Below, piece by piece: positions 8,636 to 19,275 of a stretch of 64,000 bases of DNA (the first letter of the stretch is position 1; each line of letters opens with the position of its first letter). This stretch comes from Acanthopleuribacter pedis (lineage in GTDB: Bacteria > Acidobacteriota > Holophagae > Acanthopleuribacterales > Acanthopleuribacteraceae), in the NCBI RefSeq assembly GCF_017377855.1, contig NZ_JAFREP010000002.1:310001-374000 (forward strand), read 5' to 3'. The notes below the pieces were generated by a model. The model was not told the DNA's origin and searched no databases. It saw only the letters and a list, made by a program, of their open reading frames with translations. The position numbers were made by a program, and so were the translations under genes.

Positions 8636-9997
8636 ATGGATTTGATTAAGCCGAAAACAATGCCGGGCGTCATGGAATTGCTGCCCCTGGAACAAATTGC
8701 CTTCCAGAACATGCTCGACACAATTCGTCGAACCTACGAACGTTTTGGGTTTCTGCCCGTCGAAACCCCCGTGATGGAATACACCAAGGTGCTGCTCACC
8801 AAAAGCGGCGGTGAAACCGAGCGCCAGGTTTACTTTGCGCAATCGACCGGCGCGTTGCAACAGGAGCGCCAACCCGAGCTGGCGATGCGTTTTGACCTGA
8901 CCGTGCCGCTCGCGCGTTATGTCGCCGAACACGAACGCAAGTTGATTTTCCCCTTTCGCCGGTACCAGATTCAGCGCGTGTACCGCGGTGAAAGCGCCCA
9001 GCGCGGTCGTTTCCGCGAGTTTTACCAGTGCGACATCGATGTCATCGGCAAAGACAAACTCGACCTCTACTACGACGCCGAGATTCCCGCCGCCATTTAC
9101 ACCTTGTTCCGCGAACTGGATTTCGGCAAGTTCACCATCCACATGAACAACCGCAAACTCTTGGCCGGTTTTTTCGCGCACCTCGGGATTGAAGACGCCC
9201 AACAGCAAATGCTGGTGCTGCGCGAGGTCGACAAACTCGACAAACGCGGTCGCGGCAAAGTCGTCGAGACGCTGCTGGCCGAACCCTTCTCTCTGGCGCA
9301 AGATACCGTTGACCAACTGATGAATTTCGTTGGCAGCGGCGAGGGGCGCACCAACCGCGAGACCTTGGCCGCCTTGCGTGAACTGGGTATTGAGCAGGAA
9401 CAATGGTTGGTGGGTTTAAATGAATTGACCCAGGTCATCACCCAATTGGAACAACTGGATGTGCCCGAGGATTACGTCAACATCAACCTTGCCATCGCGC
9501 GCGGTCTGGATTACTACACCGGTACCGTTTACGAAACCCTGCTCGACGACCACCCCAAGCTGGGCAGCGTGTGTTCCGGCGGCCGTTACGAGAATTTGGC
9601 CGGTTACTACACCAAATCCAAGCTGCCGGGTGTCGGTATCTCCATCGGCGCCACCCGCCTGTTTTTCCAGCTGATGGACGCGGGCTTGGTGAACCTCGGG
9701 CAAAACTCGGTCAAGGTGCTGGTGACCCAGATGGACCCCTCGCTCCAGGAAGACTACCTGCAGATCACCGCCGCCTTGCGTGCCGGCGGGATCAATACCC
9801 AACTGATGGTTGAGGGTGGCAAGTTCCAGAAACAGCTCAAGTTCGCGGATCGCTCCGGGATTCGTTTCACCCTGATCATGGGTGAAAAAGAAAAAGCCGA
9901 GGGTTACGTGACGGTCAAAGATTTGACGAAGGGCGAGCAACTCGAGATTCCCCGCGACCAACTGGTGGCACGCCTGCAAGCTTTGATCGACGGCTAA
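8636..9997 (+). CDS. hisS: Histidyl-tRNA synthetase
   Basis: A 453-residue class II aminoacyl-tRNA synthetase that charges tRNA-His. It starts [17 protein letters not shown]. Class II motif 2 is seen as [32 protein letters not shown], motif 3 near [14 protein letters not shown], and the histidine-binding loop as [15 protein letters not shown]-terminal anticodon-binding domain runs from about residue 355 (KVLVTQMDP onward). The length is normal. It lies 73 bases after the LolD-like gene on the same strand and may share its transcript. A hairpin follows at 10153. Confidence 0.96.
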   Translation: MDLIKPKTMPGVMELLPLEQIAFQNMLDTIRRTYERFGFLPVETPVMEYTKVLLTKSGGETERQVYFAQSTGALQQERQPELAMRFDLTVPLARYVAEHERKLIFPFRRYQIQRVYRGESAQRGRFREFYQCDIDVIGKDKLDLYYDAEIPAAIYTLFRELDFGKFTIHMNNRKLLAGFFAHLGIEDAQQQMLVLREVDKLDKRGRGKVVETLLAEPFSLAQDTVDQLMNFVGSGEGRTNRETLAALRELGIEQEQWLVGLNELTQVITQLEQLDVPEDYVNINLAIARGLDYYTGTVYETLLDDHPKLGSVCSGGRYENLAGYYTKSKLPGVGISIGATRLFFQLMDAGLVNLGQNSVKVLVTQMDPSLQEDYLQITAALRAGGINTQLMVEGGKFQKQLKFADRSGIRFTLIMGEKEKAEGYVTVKDLTKGEQLEIPRDQLVARLQALIDG

Positions 9998-10152
9998 CGG
10001 TTTGAATTAGCCCTTTTTTTAGCACATCGATGGCGTATGAGCACCGTACAGGACCAAACCAGGATCCTGTGTGGCGACTTCCCCGCTTGTCATCATGTTT
10101 GTGCATTCCTTTCATTTAGAAAGTGATGCCCCGTTGGCACCCTTAACAAGAG

Positions 10153-10182
10153 ACGTCGGGTTTGGGAGACCAAACCCGACGT
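10153..10182. terminator. Hairpin downstream of hisS
   Basis: Thirteen-base arms (ACGTCGGGTTTGG and complement) with a four-base loop lie 155 bases after hisS. No T run follows on either strand, so termination is plausible but unproven. The rest of the 408-base gap between hisS and the gene at 10406 (9998-10405) contains no gene that I can support. Confidence 0.5.
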
Positions 10183-10405
10183 GGTGGCCAAAACCTTCTT
10201 TTCTTTCATCTAAATAACCAAGCCGGCCTTTATTTTGCCCCTTTCCCATGATGGCAAGAAAATGCACCTTCTTGATTGAGCCCGCGCGGAAAAATTCTTT
10301 TTTCGTTGTTTCTGTCTCTGGTTACGGGTTCGCCCCGGTAGGAAGCGGTGCATCCAGCCGTGTTGTTTTTTCGTGAACCAGACCTTGTTTTTAGATGGAG
10401 CGCTT

Positions 10406-13400
10406 ATGTTATATCGATTCAGCCTGTTACCCTTATTTTTTATCACCTCCCTGTTGGGTGCAGGCGAACAAACTTATCAAACACTAGGCAGCGTGGGACA
10501 GCCAGGATGGCGGTATGTGGTTCCGGCCGGTGACAGCGGTGTTGCTTTGTCCCCCGACCGGATCGGCTTTTTGCAAAGTCCCGAACCGGAGCGCCTCAAC
10601 CTCGCGGCCACCCAGCCTTGGTCCCTGGCCGGGTTGGACGCTTTTCAACGGGACGGCGACCAGGCCTGGGTGCAGTTTGGCAGTCAGTTCCTGTTGGTCA
10701 CTTTTGACGACGAGACTGTCTCCGTGCCGCAAAGCCTTCGCCAACGCGGCGAGGTCCGTTGGTGGCACGGCAACCGATCCTATTTGGTGATTTGGGGCAA
10801 CGGCGAATTTTTGGTTTACGAACCTGGCGGGCGCCGAGAAATGACCCTGCGCTATCGTTTTCCCTGGCGTTTTCCCATCGCGTCTTCCGCGCTTGCCGGT
10901 TCCGATGTCGTCATTCAAACCAGGGATCACTTACACGTCCAGATCGTCAACAGCCGACCCGACGCCGAAGCCGCCCAGTTGGAAGCCGCGCCCGGCGCAC
11001 GCTGGGAACGCGATGGTTTTGGCGGATTTGAAGGGACGGTTGTCGCCGTCGACCAGGGCGCCCACGCGCTCTACCAGTGGCGCAAACAGCTTTTTACCTG
11101 GCAGCCACCGCAACAGGTGCCCCTGACCGGCGCGCGCGGCACCGTGCGCATTCGCTACCTGGACCAACACCGGCTCGCCTTAACCGACGCCGCCGATACC
11201 TTATGGCTGTTTGACCTGCCCGCCGAGGGGCCGCCCGTGTTGCGGTTGCGCCAGACACGACGTGTGTTCGAAGACTTGGCGCCGCTTGAGGATGGTACTT
11301 GGTTGATGGTGCAAAACGGACAGGTTGTGCGCACCACCGTGGCCGGCCCCAATCAGCTTGGGCACCTTGCGGTGCTTGCCGAGAGCGGTAAGGGTGGCGA
11401 TCTGGTCTGTCGCGACAACACCGCTTTTTGGTTGCATGGCGGCGCGTTACAGGTGGTTGATATCGCCAACCCCGCGGCGCCGGTGGTGCTTGCATCGCTG
11501 CAACTCGGCACCGTTTCGCGGTTGCGCTTGGCCGACGATCTGTTGGTGGCCATGGGTGACGGATTGCACCTGGTCGACGTTTCGAACCCCGCGCAACCCC
11601 GACTCCAGTCCGTGTTAAGCGGACGTTTCGACACCTTCGACACCGCCGGGGAAACCCTGGTTGCGGCCGGGGTGAACCGTTTGGGGGAGGGGCAACTCGC
11701 CCTTTACGACCTGAGCCATGCCGGCGGGCCGCGCTTGATCGCGGGTCTCCCTTTGTCCTTTGCGCCGCGCGATCTCGTTTGGGACGGGCGCCGGCTGCAT
11801 GTGTTGGGTGCCGATCAGGTCGCATTCGATCTCTGGGATGCCGACCGGCAACAATTTAACGACGTTGAAGCTGTTGTCACTCGTCATGGCGACAATGCCT
11901 GGCTCGTTGTTGAGGACACGGGTGTTCTGATTCGCCGCGAAAACGGCGGCGTTTATTCCCTTGCCGCCAACAGCGATGGGGTTTGGGTTCCCGTTTGGGA
12001 TCGCGCCTATGCGACACCGGACGATCCATCCCCGTTGCGGCCCCGGCTTCGCGACAATCGCCTGTGGTTGGGGGGTCGCGATTTGCGCATTTTTGACCAA
12101 CAGCCATTCGGTGAACCCCGTCTTGTCGGCGTGGTACCCAGCGACGGCGTTGCCGGTTTCGCTTTTAGCGGGTCCACCCTTTTGGTTTCCGAACGGGAAA
12201 GCGGCCTGCTGCGACTTTACCAACCCGAGCCCCGGCAAGCACCGCTTTATGTGCCTTGGGTCAGCAACCGTTACCCCTACACCACCAAACTAAAAATCAT
12301 GAATCCCAACATCCGACCCGCGTTGGTGACCCTGCGACCCAAAAGCGACGATCCCAACCTTTCGCATTCCTTACAGCGTGAGGTTGCGGCCTTTTCCGTA
12401 AGTGAATGGGATGCCGACGAACTGTTTCCCGTTCAATATGGTTACGCCCTGGAAATCACCTCGGCCGGTCCACCGGTGACCGTGTATTACACGCGTCAGG
12501 TTAGGGATGAGACCTTGGTGTTGCCCGCGATGCGCGCGGATCAGGCCGGATCCGAACTGGTTTTCCCAAGCTTGGCGGCGCACCTGCGATCACGGGTGAT
12601 GGTGGTGCTGCCCCTGGCGCCTGATCGCGAGCAGGTCACCGTTCGCGTCGATACTTATGCGGCCGACGGCGTCGTGGTGTACGATTCCTCCGAAATCACC
12701 CTCAAAGCCAATCGAGCCAACGCGGTTTTCCAGAATACTTCGGAAAGAACGCGTCGCTACCGGATCACCGCCGAACCCGGCGTGGCTTTGCTCGGCGAGG
12801 AAACCCACGTTCGCGCCAATTTCTCACACTACAGCCTACACGCTTGGTCCCCCGACCGTTCTCGCCAAGCTCGTCCCGCGTTTGAGCCGCGCGCACAATG
12901 GGACCATCCGCTGCCCGAACAGGAACGGCGGGCCGTCGCTGCATCCGGTTCAAGCCTGGCGCTCGCGGGCAGCGATACCCTGTTCCTGTTGACCACCGTG
13001 GCCGACGGGGTTGTGGTTGAAACCCGGCTCGAGGGTTTTGCCGATATTCGCGATCTGGCCATGAACGAAACCTGGTTGGTGGTCCTCGATCATGAGCAAG
13101 GGGTTTTGGTTTACCCACGCCGGGGTTTGCAAGACACCCATCGTCCCGCCCTGATGCCGATTGACGGTGCCGTCCAGGTCGCGCTCCTCGAGGGTGAAGC
13201 TTCCTCCCTGGTGGTCGGCGCGGGCGATCATTGGGGCCTGTACGACCTTGGCGAAGAGGGTGCGCCCCGTTTACAGAACCGCCGCGCCATGTTGCCGGGA
13301 ACGCGTTTCGGCCTTGGCGACGGTCTTGCCGCCGTGATCACCGATGTACAAAGGGTGGATGTTTTTGATTTGCGTGATCCGGCAAGGCAGCTGCCGCTGA

Positions 13401-14362
13401 AGCGCTACGATTTTGAAAACCCGCTGACCGCGGCTGAGCCGAAGCTGGTGGTGTCGGGCGATTGGGTGCTTTTGCTCGAACCGGGGCGCGGCCTGTTTGC
13501 GCTGGAGCAGCGTGATGGCGAATCAGCCGTTTTGTGCCCCATCGACGCACCCCTCGCCGCGGCCGTTGCGGTTGGCGGCGGCCGTGTTTTTGTCGCCGAC
13601 GGTGGCAACGGTCTCAAAACCTACGCGATTGGCGGCCCCAACCCGCTCACACCGCTCGCGTTGTCCCCCAATCTGCAGTCCGAATTCATCGCCGCCGCCG
13701 CCGATGTTTTGTGGCTCGTTGACGGGGACGGCAGGGTTCAGGTGCAGGGGCCTACGCAAGAAACCGTGCCTCAGGTTGTGTTCCCCTACGTTCCTTTAGG
13801 GCGCACCACGCCTGTATTGGATCTCCATCAAAACAGTGCCACGGCGACCCGCTACCGAATCTGGGAAAACGGAAATGCAACTGAAGGCATGCTGGTAAAT
13901 CGATTTGGTTCCTTTACTCTGGGCGAGGAAGGGGCGGAGAGCCTTCCGTGGACCACCTTGGCGCTCGATGCCGATCATCCGCTCCACGCTTGGTTTCCTT
14001 TCGCCGATAAACCCGAATACCTCACCCCCGGGTTACGCGACAACCAATTTGGTTCCCAACTGCACCTCCCGCTTTCGGCCGCCGCCTCGGCCGTGACCAT
14101 CGTCAATGTGGGTGCTGAATCGGTGCCGTCGCTCCAACTGCGGCTGCTGCGAGAGAACGGCCTCGGCAACGCGCGTTTTGTGCGCGCTGACGCCGGCGCA
14201 TCGCAAACGGTCGATCTGGCCGAGCTTTTCGACGCGGCGGAACTGAGCGACGCGCGGGGCCTGCGTCTGTCCGGCCCCGGGGGTTCACGATTGGGGGCCG
14301 TCCTTCATCGTGTAGAAAACGGAAGCTTGCGGCAATTAATGGCGGCGGAAGTGCGTCGCTGA
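10406..14362 (+). CDS. Giant secreted LVIVD-repeat beta-propeller protein, paralog A
   Basis: A 1,318-residue exported protein. The ATG at 10406 gives a clean signal peptide (MLYRFSLLPLFFITSLLGAG) and has TGGAG upstream; the frame is open 11 codons earlier but without a signal. Repeats of the LVIVD type recur: ALQVVDIANPAAPVVL, GLHLVDVSNPAQPRLQ, RVDVFDLRDPARQLPL. The order is propeller (about 20-600), a beta-sandwich-like module opening YVPWVSNRYPY (about 613), a second propeller (about 840-1120) and a second sandwich-like module opening YVPLGRTTPV. It has no catalytic motif that I recognise. The gene at 14512 is a paralog of almost the same length and order. Likely role: periplasmic or surface binding scaffold (inference). 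Confidence 0.75.
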   Translation: MLYRFSLLPLFFITSLLGAGEQTYQTLGSVGQPGWRYVVPAGDSGVALSPDRIGFLQSPEPERLNLAATQPWSLAGLDAFQRDGDQAWVQFGSQFLLVTFDDETVSVPQSLRQRGEVRWWHGNRSYLVIWGNGEFLVYEPGGRREMTLRYRFPWRFPIASSALAGSDVVIQTRDHLHVQIVNSRPDAEAAQLEAAPGARWERDGFGGFEGTVVAVDQGAHALYQWRKQLFTWQPPQQVPLTGARGTVRIRYLDQHRLALTDAADTLWLFDLPAEGPPVLRLRQTRRVFEDLAPLEDGTWLMVQNGQVVRTTVAGPNQLGHLAVLAESGKGGDLVCRDNTAFWLHGGALQVVDIANPAAPVVLASLQLGTVSRLRLADDLLVAMGDGLHLVDVSNPAQPRLQSVLSGRFDTFDTAGETLVAAGVNRLGEGQLALYDLSHAGGPRLIAGLPLSFAPRDLVWDGRRLHVLGADQVAFDLWDADRQQFNDVEAVVTRHGDNAWLVVEDTGVLIRRENGGVYSLAANSDGVWVPVWDRAYATPDDPSPLRPRLRDNRLWLGGRDLRIFDQQPFGEPRLVGVVPSDGVAGFAFSGSTLLVSERESGLLRLYQPEPRQAPLYVPWVSNRYPYTTKLKIMNPNIRPALVTLRPKSDDPNLSHSLQREVAAFSVSEWDADELFPVQYGYALEITSAGPPVTVYYTRQVRDETLVLPAMRADQAGSELVFPSLAAHLRSRVMVVLPLAPDREQVTVRVDTYAADGVVVYDSSEITLKANRANAVFQNTSERTRRYRITAEPGVALLGEETHVRANFSHYSLHAWSPDRSRQARPAFEPRAQWDHPLPEQERRAVAASGSSLALAGSDTLFLLTTVADGVVVETRLEGFADIRDLAMNETWLVVLDHEQGVLVYPRRGLQDTHRPALMPIDGAVQVALLEGEASSLVVGAGDHWGLYDLGEEGAPRLQNRRAMLPGTRFGLGDGLAAVITDVQRVDVFDLRDPARQLPLKRYDFENPLTAAEPKLVVSGDWVLLLEPGRGLFALEQRDGESAVLCPIDAPLAAAVAVGGGRVFVADGGNGLKTYAIGGPNPLTPLALSPNLQSEFIAAAADVLWLVDGDGRVQVQGPTQETVPQVVFPYVPLGRTTPVLDLHQNSATATRYRIWENGNATEGMLVNRFGSFTLGEEGAESLPWTTLALDADHPLHAWFPFADKPEYLTPGLRDNQFGSQLHLPLSAAASAVTIVNVGAESVPSLQLRLLRENGLGNARFVRADAGASQTVDLAELFDAAELSDARGLRLSGPGGSRLGAVLHRVENGSLRQLMAAEVRR

Positions 14363-14379
14363 TAAAAAGGCGATGGGCG

Positions 14380-14412
14380 TTGCCGCGCGTGCGGGCGGCA
14401 ATTCCTGTTTTT
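14380..14412 (+). terminator. Weak candidate terminator between the two propeller genes
   Basis: Arms TTGCCGC and GCGGCAA around an eight-base loop are followed, six bases later, by TTTTTT. It would partly separate paralog A from paralog B. Confidence 0.35.
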
Positions 14413-14511
14413 TCGCGATTTTGCAAAAAGATTGAACGGATTTTCCCTGCTTCCGGGCGTTTAAGATTAGAGACCTCGTCCTTCAACATTTATTCAATGA
14501 AAGGGTCATTC

Positions 14512-17500
14512 ATGAAAACACTGCATCATGCAACCACATTTGTCCTGCTGCTATGGCTTGCCAACGGCGCTTTATTTGCCGGTAAGCTTGGCCTTGAGCG
14601 CCTTAGTACTTGGGGTTATAACGGTTATCGCTATTTGGAGGACAGTCCGGTTGGCCTGATTGGCGTGGCCAGGAACGGTTTGGATTTCCTGGCACTGGAC
14701 GAGGCCGGCCAACCACGGGTTACCAGGCAGGTGAATCTGACCAACCATCACATTCTTCATGTCGTTCGCGACGGCGCCTATATGTGGGTCGGTGACCGCT
14801 TTACCTTGCGCTTGGTTCAATTAGGCGAGCAATCGGTTCAAATCGTGGCCGAATTTGACACCCAAGGCGATGCCCGCCAATGGACGGGTACGCGGCATCA
14901 GCTCGTGGTTCGCGCGTTCGGTCGCCTGGCCATTTACCAGGTACGTGATAGCGGCGAAATCGCCCTCCAGCGTAGCTTTGACTGGCCGGGCGCTTCCGGG
15001 GAACTCGCGCTTGTAGGCGAGGACCTGTTCATTTTGGATCGCGACAGGCTGCTGCACCTGCCCCCATCGGCTGAAAGCATCGAGGATGCTGTTGCTTTGG
15101 AAGTACCTCAAGGCGCCGATTTCAGCGTAGGCGGGCTCGGTCACACGGCGCAAAGCCTCTATGCCGTCGATCAGGACAGCCGACAATTGCTGTATTGGGA
15201 CCGAGGTCCCGAGGGTTGGCAATTGGGCACCCCCGTGTCCTTAGGTGACGATACCGACCCACCGCAATTGCTCGCCGTCGGCCCCGACCAATTGGTGGTT
15301 GGTGACCAGGACGAGGACCTTTGGTTCTTCGAACGTACCGGCAACGCGGCCCCGACCTTGACTGCCCGCCGCGGCGGGGTTTCCCACCAGGATGTTTTGA
15401 ATTTGGGTGACGGCGGTTGGTTAACCGGCGACTTTCGGGGTGTGCAGGTTTGGCGGGAAAACGCCGCCGGTCAAGAGGTGACGGCCCGACTCGAACAGGG
15501 TGGCATTGCCGGTGAATTGGCCGTGAAGGACCATGTTCTTTACTGGGTGAAGGGCGATGCCCTGTGGTTGTTTGACCGCCGCGATCCCTTTGCTTTGAAA
15601 CCCATCACCACCCTGCAAATCGCCCGTGTTCGCCAATTACACGTCGTCGGCGATCTTTTGGTTGTGCTGGGTGATGATTGTTTTCTTTTCGATATTCAGA
15701 ACCCCGAGCAGCCGTCGCCGCGCGCGACCATCGAGACCGCCTACACCACCGTGGATGTGAACACCGATCCGGTAACCGGCAAGCTGCTGATGGCCGCCGC
15801 CGTCGACCTCAGCCGCGAGGGACGCATTGAAGTGCTGGACCTGAGCGTGCCCCAATCGCCCCAGATTATCAGCGTTTTTGGCATTCGGGATTATCCTGTC
15901 GGCATCGACTTTGACGGCGAGCGGCTCACGACCCTGCAAATGGATTCGGTGACCCGTTACCACTGGTCATCCGAATGCCGGCGCTTGACGCTGCTGAGTA
16001 ATGCGTACAGCGGCACCGGGCACCTCTTCCACCAAGGTTTTGCCGTGATGGGCGACCAGGTGCTTACCCATTGGGTAACCGGCAATTTGAGCGGAATGCT
16101 GTTTGACCAACAGAACGGTTTGCGCCGTACCACGCAGAAAACCGTGGCCGGGACCTTTGCCAATGAACCCACACGGCTGACCATTAAGGGAGACCGGGTG
16201 GTGCTTGTGGGTCGCGATTTGGTCATCATGGATGCCGCCGACCCTTATGCCCCCGCTGAAGTCGGACGCCTGCCCATGGGCGGTGTGGCCGATACGCTGT
16301 GGTTGGGCAACCTGATGTTTGTGTCCGGCGGTAACACCGGTCGCCTGGAAGTGGTTCGGGTCAAAAACGCGGTTGAAACTCAATACCTGCCTTGGGTCAG
16401 TCAAAACCCGCCGTTTGAAAGCAAGCTGACCTTCGTTAACGAAAGCGCCGTACCGCAAACCCTGCACTTGACCGCGTTGAAACGCGGCCTCCCCGCCCAA
16501 ACCCATCGTTTGACCCTGCCACCCAACCGTGCCCAGCAGTGGAATGCGGCTGATTTGTTTCCCGGTGCCACCGGTTACAGTCTAAAAATTGAGGGCGATA
16601 CCCAAAAGGTGCCTGTTTTTCTGGAACGACGCGACCCCGCCGGGGCCGTCATTCACGCCGCGTTAACCGAGGCCCAACTGGGTAGTGATTTGGTGTTTCC
16701 CGCGTTTCAAGATCAAAACGGGTTCCGTGCCTTGGTGGTTACCCCTTTGCAGGAAGACGTTTACGGGTTCCATGCGCGTTTGTTCTGGTTGAACCAAAAC
16801 GGCGATGTGGCCGGTGAGCGTCTCGTGGAATTAGACCCGCTTGAACCCAATGTGGTGGTTTTGCCCGCGGGTGATTTCAGCTTCCGTCTCCAAGCCGAAA
16901 CCGACAAGCTGTTGCTGGGTGAACAGTTCCAATTCGGCGAAGATTTGAGCCACCAAAGCGTGTTACCGCAATCTTTTGATGCCGCCGACGCCCAACAGGG
17001 CGGCTTGCGTGTCAGCGAACGGGTGCCCCTGGCTTCGGCTGAGACGGTCGCTGCCGTGGCGGCGCAAGCTGATCGGATCGCGGTTGCCGTCGGGGACCGC
17101 GTTCAATTGTTCCGCCACACCGAACAGGGTGTGCTCGCCGAATCCGCACTGACTGGATTCGATTTAGTTGGCGACCTGGCTTGGGTCGATGAAATTTTAA
17201 TCGTCGCCGACCAAGATGCCGTGGTGCTTTTTGTGCCCGACGGCCAAGGGGTTCTTCAGCGCGCCGCTTCGTTACCGGAAAGCGGGGTGATCCAAATCGA
17301 AACCGCGACCTTCCCGAACCGACGGATGGTGCTCGGCTGTTCCACTCCTTACGCCGAGTCGCTGTGGAAGCTCTACGATTTAGGTGAACCCGCCGTCCCG
17401 CGGCTGTTGGCCGAAGATTATTTTCAGGACCTGTCGTCCTTTTCCTTTGAAGACGGGTTCCTTTCCGTTTTTCAGGACTTTAGTCAAATCGATGTTTTGG

Positions 17501-18465
17501 ACTTACGCGATGCCCCGGTGGTGACCCGGGTCAAGGAACTTCGCTATAACGTTTTTGTCAACAGGGGTTATCACCAACTGCTGCGACGCGGGGAACAATT
17601 GTTTTGGTTGTACCCGGGAAATGGTTTGTTAAGCGTTCATGAGCCATGGTTTCCCGATTACAGCTATTACGGCCACGGCTACAGCCCTCACTTTTTAACC
17701 GACACCGCGGTGGTACTGGCTGACAGCGTCTTAGTGGCGGACCAGCACAATGGCTTGGCCTTGGTGGATTCGAGCAACCCCTTCGATTTGAACGTCGTGG
17801 ATCGGTTGCTCGATCTTCAGGCTTCCCATGTCGCCGCCGCCGACGACCGCTTGTGGGCGATTGATGCCGCCGCGGGTGAACTGGTCGCGCTTGAACGGGA
17901 TCGCGCCCAACCTCAATTCCACGTGGTTCCGGTGCCCGGTCAGGTTTCCGGCTTGCGCTTAGAAGTGCACCAGGGTGCCGCGGTTGAAACCCAACTGACC
18001 GGTGGTGGTGAAATGCTGCCGTCAACGCAACGGCGCGACGTCTTTGCCGCCGATGCGCTGTCTGCCGAGGCGGTACGTCTGGATGCGGTGCGACCCAGCG
18101 CGGCTTGGCTGCAAAGTGCAACCGCGACTTGGCTGCCGACCGTGCCGGACGCGGCCTTGGGCACGCACCTATCGCTGCCGCTTTCCCAAGCAACAGGAAC
18201 GGTGACCCTTCTGCAACGCGGTGCCGAGGGGAAGGTCACCCTGCAACTGTTGAGCGAGACGGGCCGTGCGGCAAGCCACACCTTCACCCCGTCACCCGAT
18301 CAACCCGTCACGCTGGACTTAGCCGCGATCTTCGAGACATCCGTGCGTGAGGCGGCAACCGCATTAAGCGTTAAAGGCCAAACGGATGCGCGGCTTACCG
18401 CCGTGATCGCGCTGGAACGGAACGGGAGCGTCACCCAAGGCCTTGTCGCGACCCGCGTTCGTTAA
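14512..18465 (+). CDS. Giant secreted LVIVD-repeat beta-propeller protein, paralog B
   Basis: A 1,317-residue exported protein, one residue shorter than paralog A. The ATG at 14512 is preceded by AAAGGG at a good distance and gives the signal peptide MKTLHHATTFVLLLWLANGALFAG; ATG 14497 is an alternative. Domain order repeats that of paralog A: a propeller with LVIVD-like strands (DCFLFDIQNPEQPSPRA, RIEVLDLSVPQSPQII), a sandwich-like module opening YLPWVSQNPPFESKLTF (about residue 625), a second propeller (ALVDSSNPFDLNVVD) and a C-terminal sandwich-like tail. The two genes arose by tandem duplication and are now strongly diverged. Function is unknown; secretion and extracellular binding are inferred. 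Confidence 0.75.
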   Translation: MKTLHHATTFVLLLWLANGALFAGKLGLERLSTWGYNGYRYLEDSPVGLIGVARNGLDFLALDEAGQPRVTRQVNLTNHHILHVVRDGAYMWVGDRFTLRLVQLGEQSVQIVAEFDTQGDARQWTGTRHQLVVRAFGRLAIYQVRDSGEIALQRSFDWPGASGELALVGEDLFILDRDRLLHLPPSAESIEDAVALEVPQGADFSVGGLGHTAQSLYAVDQDSRQLLYWDRGPEGWQLGTPVSLGDDTDPPQLLAVGPDQLVVGDQDEDLWFFERTGNAAPTLTARRGGVSHQDVLNLGDGGWLTGDFRGVQVWRENAAGQEVTARLEQGGIAGELAVKDHVLYWVKGDALWLFDRRDPFALKPITTLQIARVRQLHVVGDLLVVLGDDCFLFDIQNPEQPSPRATIETAYTTVDVNTDPVTGKLLMAAAVDLSREGRIEVLDLSVPQSPQIISVFGIRDYPVGIDFDGERLTTLQMDSVTRYHWSSECRRLTLLSNAYSGTGHLFHQGFAVMGDQVLTHWVTGNLSGMLFDQQNGLRRTTQKTVAGTFANEPTRLTIKGDRVVLVGRDLVIMDAADPYAPAEVGRLPMGGVADTLWLGNLMFVSGGNTGRLEVVRVKNAVETQYLPWVSQNPPFESKLTFVNESAVPQTLHLTALKRGLPAQTHRLTLPPNRAQQWNAADLFPGATGYSLKIEGDTQKVPVFLERRDPAGAVIHAALTEAQLGSDLVFPAFQDQNGFRALVVTPLQEDVYGFHARLFWLNQNGDVAGERLVELDPLEPNVVVLPAGDFSFRLQAETDKLLLGEQFQFGEDLSHQSVLPQSFDAADAQQGGLRVSERVPLASAETVAAVAAQADRIAVAVGDRVQLFRHTEQGVLAESALTGFDLVGDLAWVDEILIVADQDAVVLFVPDGQGVLQRAASLPESGVIQIETATFPNRRMVLGCSTPYAESLWKLYDLGEPAVPRLLAEDYFQDLSSFSFEDGFLSVFQDFSQIDVLDLRDAPVVTRVKELRYNVFVNRGYHQLLRRGEQLFWLYPGNGLLSVHEPWFPDYSYYGHGYSPHFLTDTAVVLADSVLVADQHNGLALVDSSNPFDLNVVDRLLDLQASHVAAADDRLWAIDAAAGELVALERDRAQPQFHVVPVPGQVSGLRLEVHQGAAVETQLTGGGEMLPSTQRRDVFAADALSAEAVRLDAVRPSAAWLQSATATWLPTVPDAALGTHLSLPLSQATGTVTLLQRGAEGKVTLQLLSETGRAASHTFTPSPDQPVTLDLAAIFETSVREAATALSVKGQTDARLTAVIALERNGSVTQGLVATRVR

Positions 18466-18497
18466 ACCCGGCCCATCGCGCACGCATCGATTTCGAT

Positions 18498-19142
18498 TTA
18501 GTAACTTGGATTGGTGCGGTAGCGCGGTGGGACTACCCCCGCATAATCCAACATCAATTGGACCAGGGTGTCGAGAAGATTGTCGCCGTCGCGGCGCAGG
18601 CGCACGTCGCCTAAGGCCCCGCCGTAGATGAGAAGGGTCATCTGGTTTCGATTGCGTTGACCGTCGAATTTGAGAAACAGGCTGCAGCCGTCGTCCCGGA
18701 CCGCCTCAATCAAAGGCCACAGATCATTGACCCCATGCCAGTACATGGACATCGGAATGCCTTGAATTTGAGCGAGTGTCATCATGGCGCGTGCCTGCAG
18801 TTCCGTGGGTTGAGGGTCCCATGGTTGCGTGGTTGGCACGGCATGGTTTGCGGGAAGGGTCACAAGGTAAGCAGCGACCACCTGGGCCAACATGCTGTCG
18901 CGTTCTTCCGCGTACCCTGTCATGGGTTCGGTTCCCGCGCTGCCGGGGCTCAAATTAAAGGTGTAGGCGGGTTCATTGGTGAGTGGGTCACAGGTGAGGC
19001 AGGTCACCCAGCCGTCCAGGGTCATCATCTCTAAATAGGGATAGATTTCATCAAAACCGCACCAATCGGTGTCGAGGCTTAGGTTTTGTTTTTCTACCTG
19101 CTGTTGGAGTATGTCAAAGGGAGAAGACGGCTGATCGGTCAT
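18498..19142 (-). CDS. Hypothetical cytoplasmic protein
   Basis: A 214-residue protein that I do not recognise. The start MTDQPSSPFDILQQQVEKQ at 19142 follows GGGGAG (spacing about 11); a longer frame reaching 19235 is possible but its start would be arginine-rich and unlike a real N-terminus. No signal peptide or membrane segment is seen. It is acidic and rich in Trp and Tyr, with alternating strand-like stretches (GWVTCLTCDPLTNEPAYTFNL, CSLFLKFDGQRNRNQMTLLIY). It converges on propeller paralog B with only 32 bases between the stop codons and is followed upstream by a family 1 element. Confidence 0.6.
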   Translation of the reverse strand: MTDQPSSPFDILQQQVEKQNLSLDTDWCGFDEIYPYLEMMTLDGWVTCLTCDPLTNEPAYTFNLSPGSAGTEPMTGYAEERDSMLAQVVAAYLVTLPANHAVPTTQPWDPQPTELQARAMMTLAQIQGIPMSMYWHGVNDLWPLIEAVRDDGCSLFLKFDGQRNRNQMTLLIYGGALGDVRLRRDGDNLLDTLVQLMLDYAGVVPPRYRTNPSY

Positions 19143-19275
19143 GGCAAAGAAAGCTCCCCACCATTGGCGCGATTGGCCGCGGCGCTGCTGTTCCGTCGGG
19201 GCTGTTGCGCGCGTTACCTGGTGTGATACACACAATGCTTGCCACTATCGCATACCGCCAACCCCTGGGTCAAAA

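Noticed and set aside
8474..9403. 309-codon minus-strand frame opposite hisS
   Set aside because: Overlaps hisS, whose motifs are unambiguous; no start signal.
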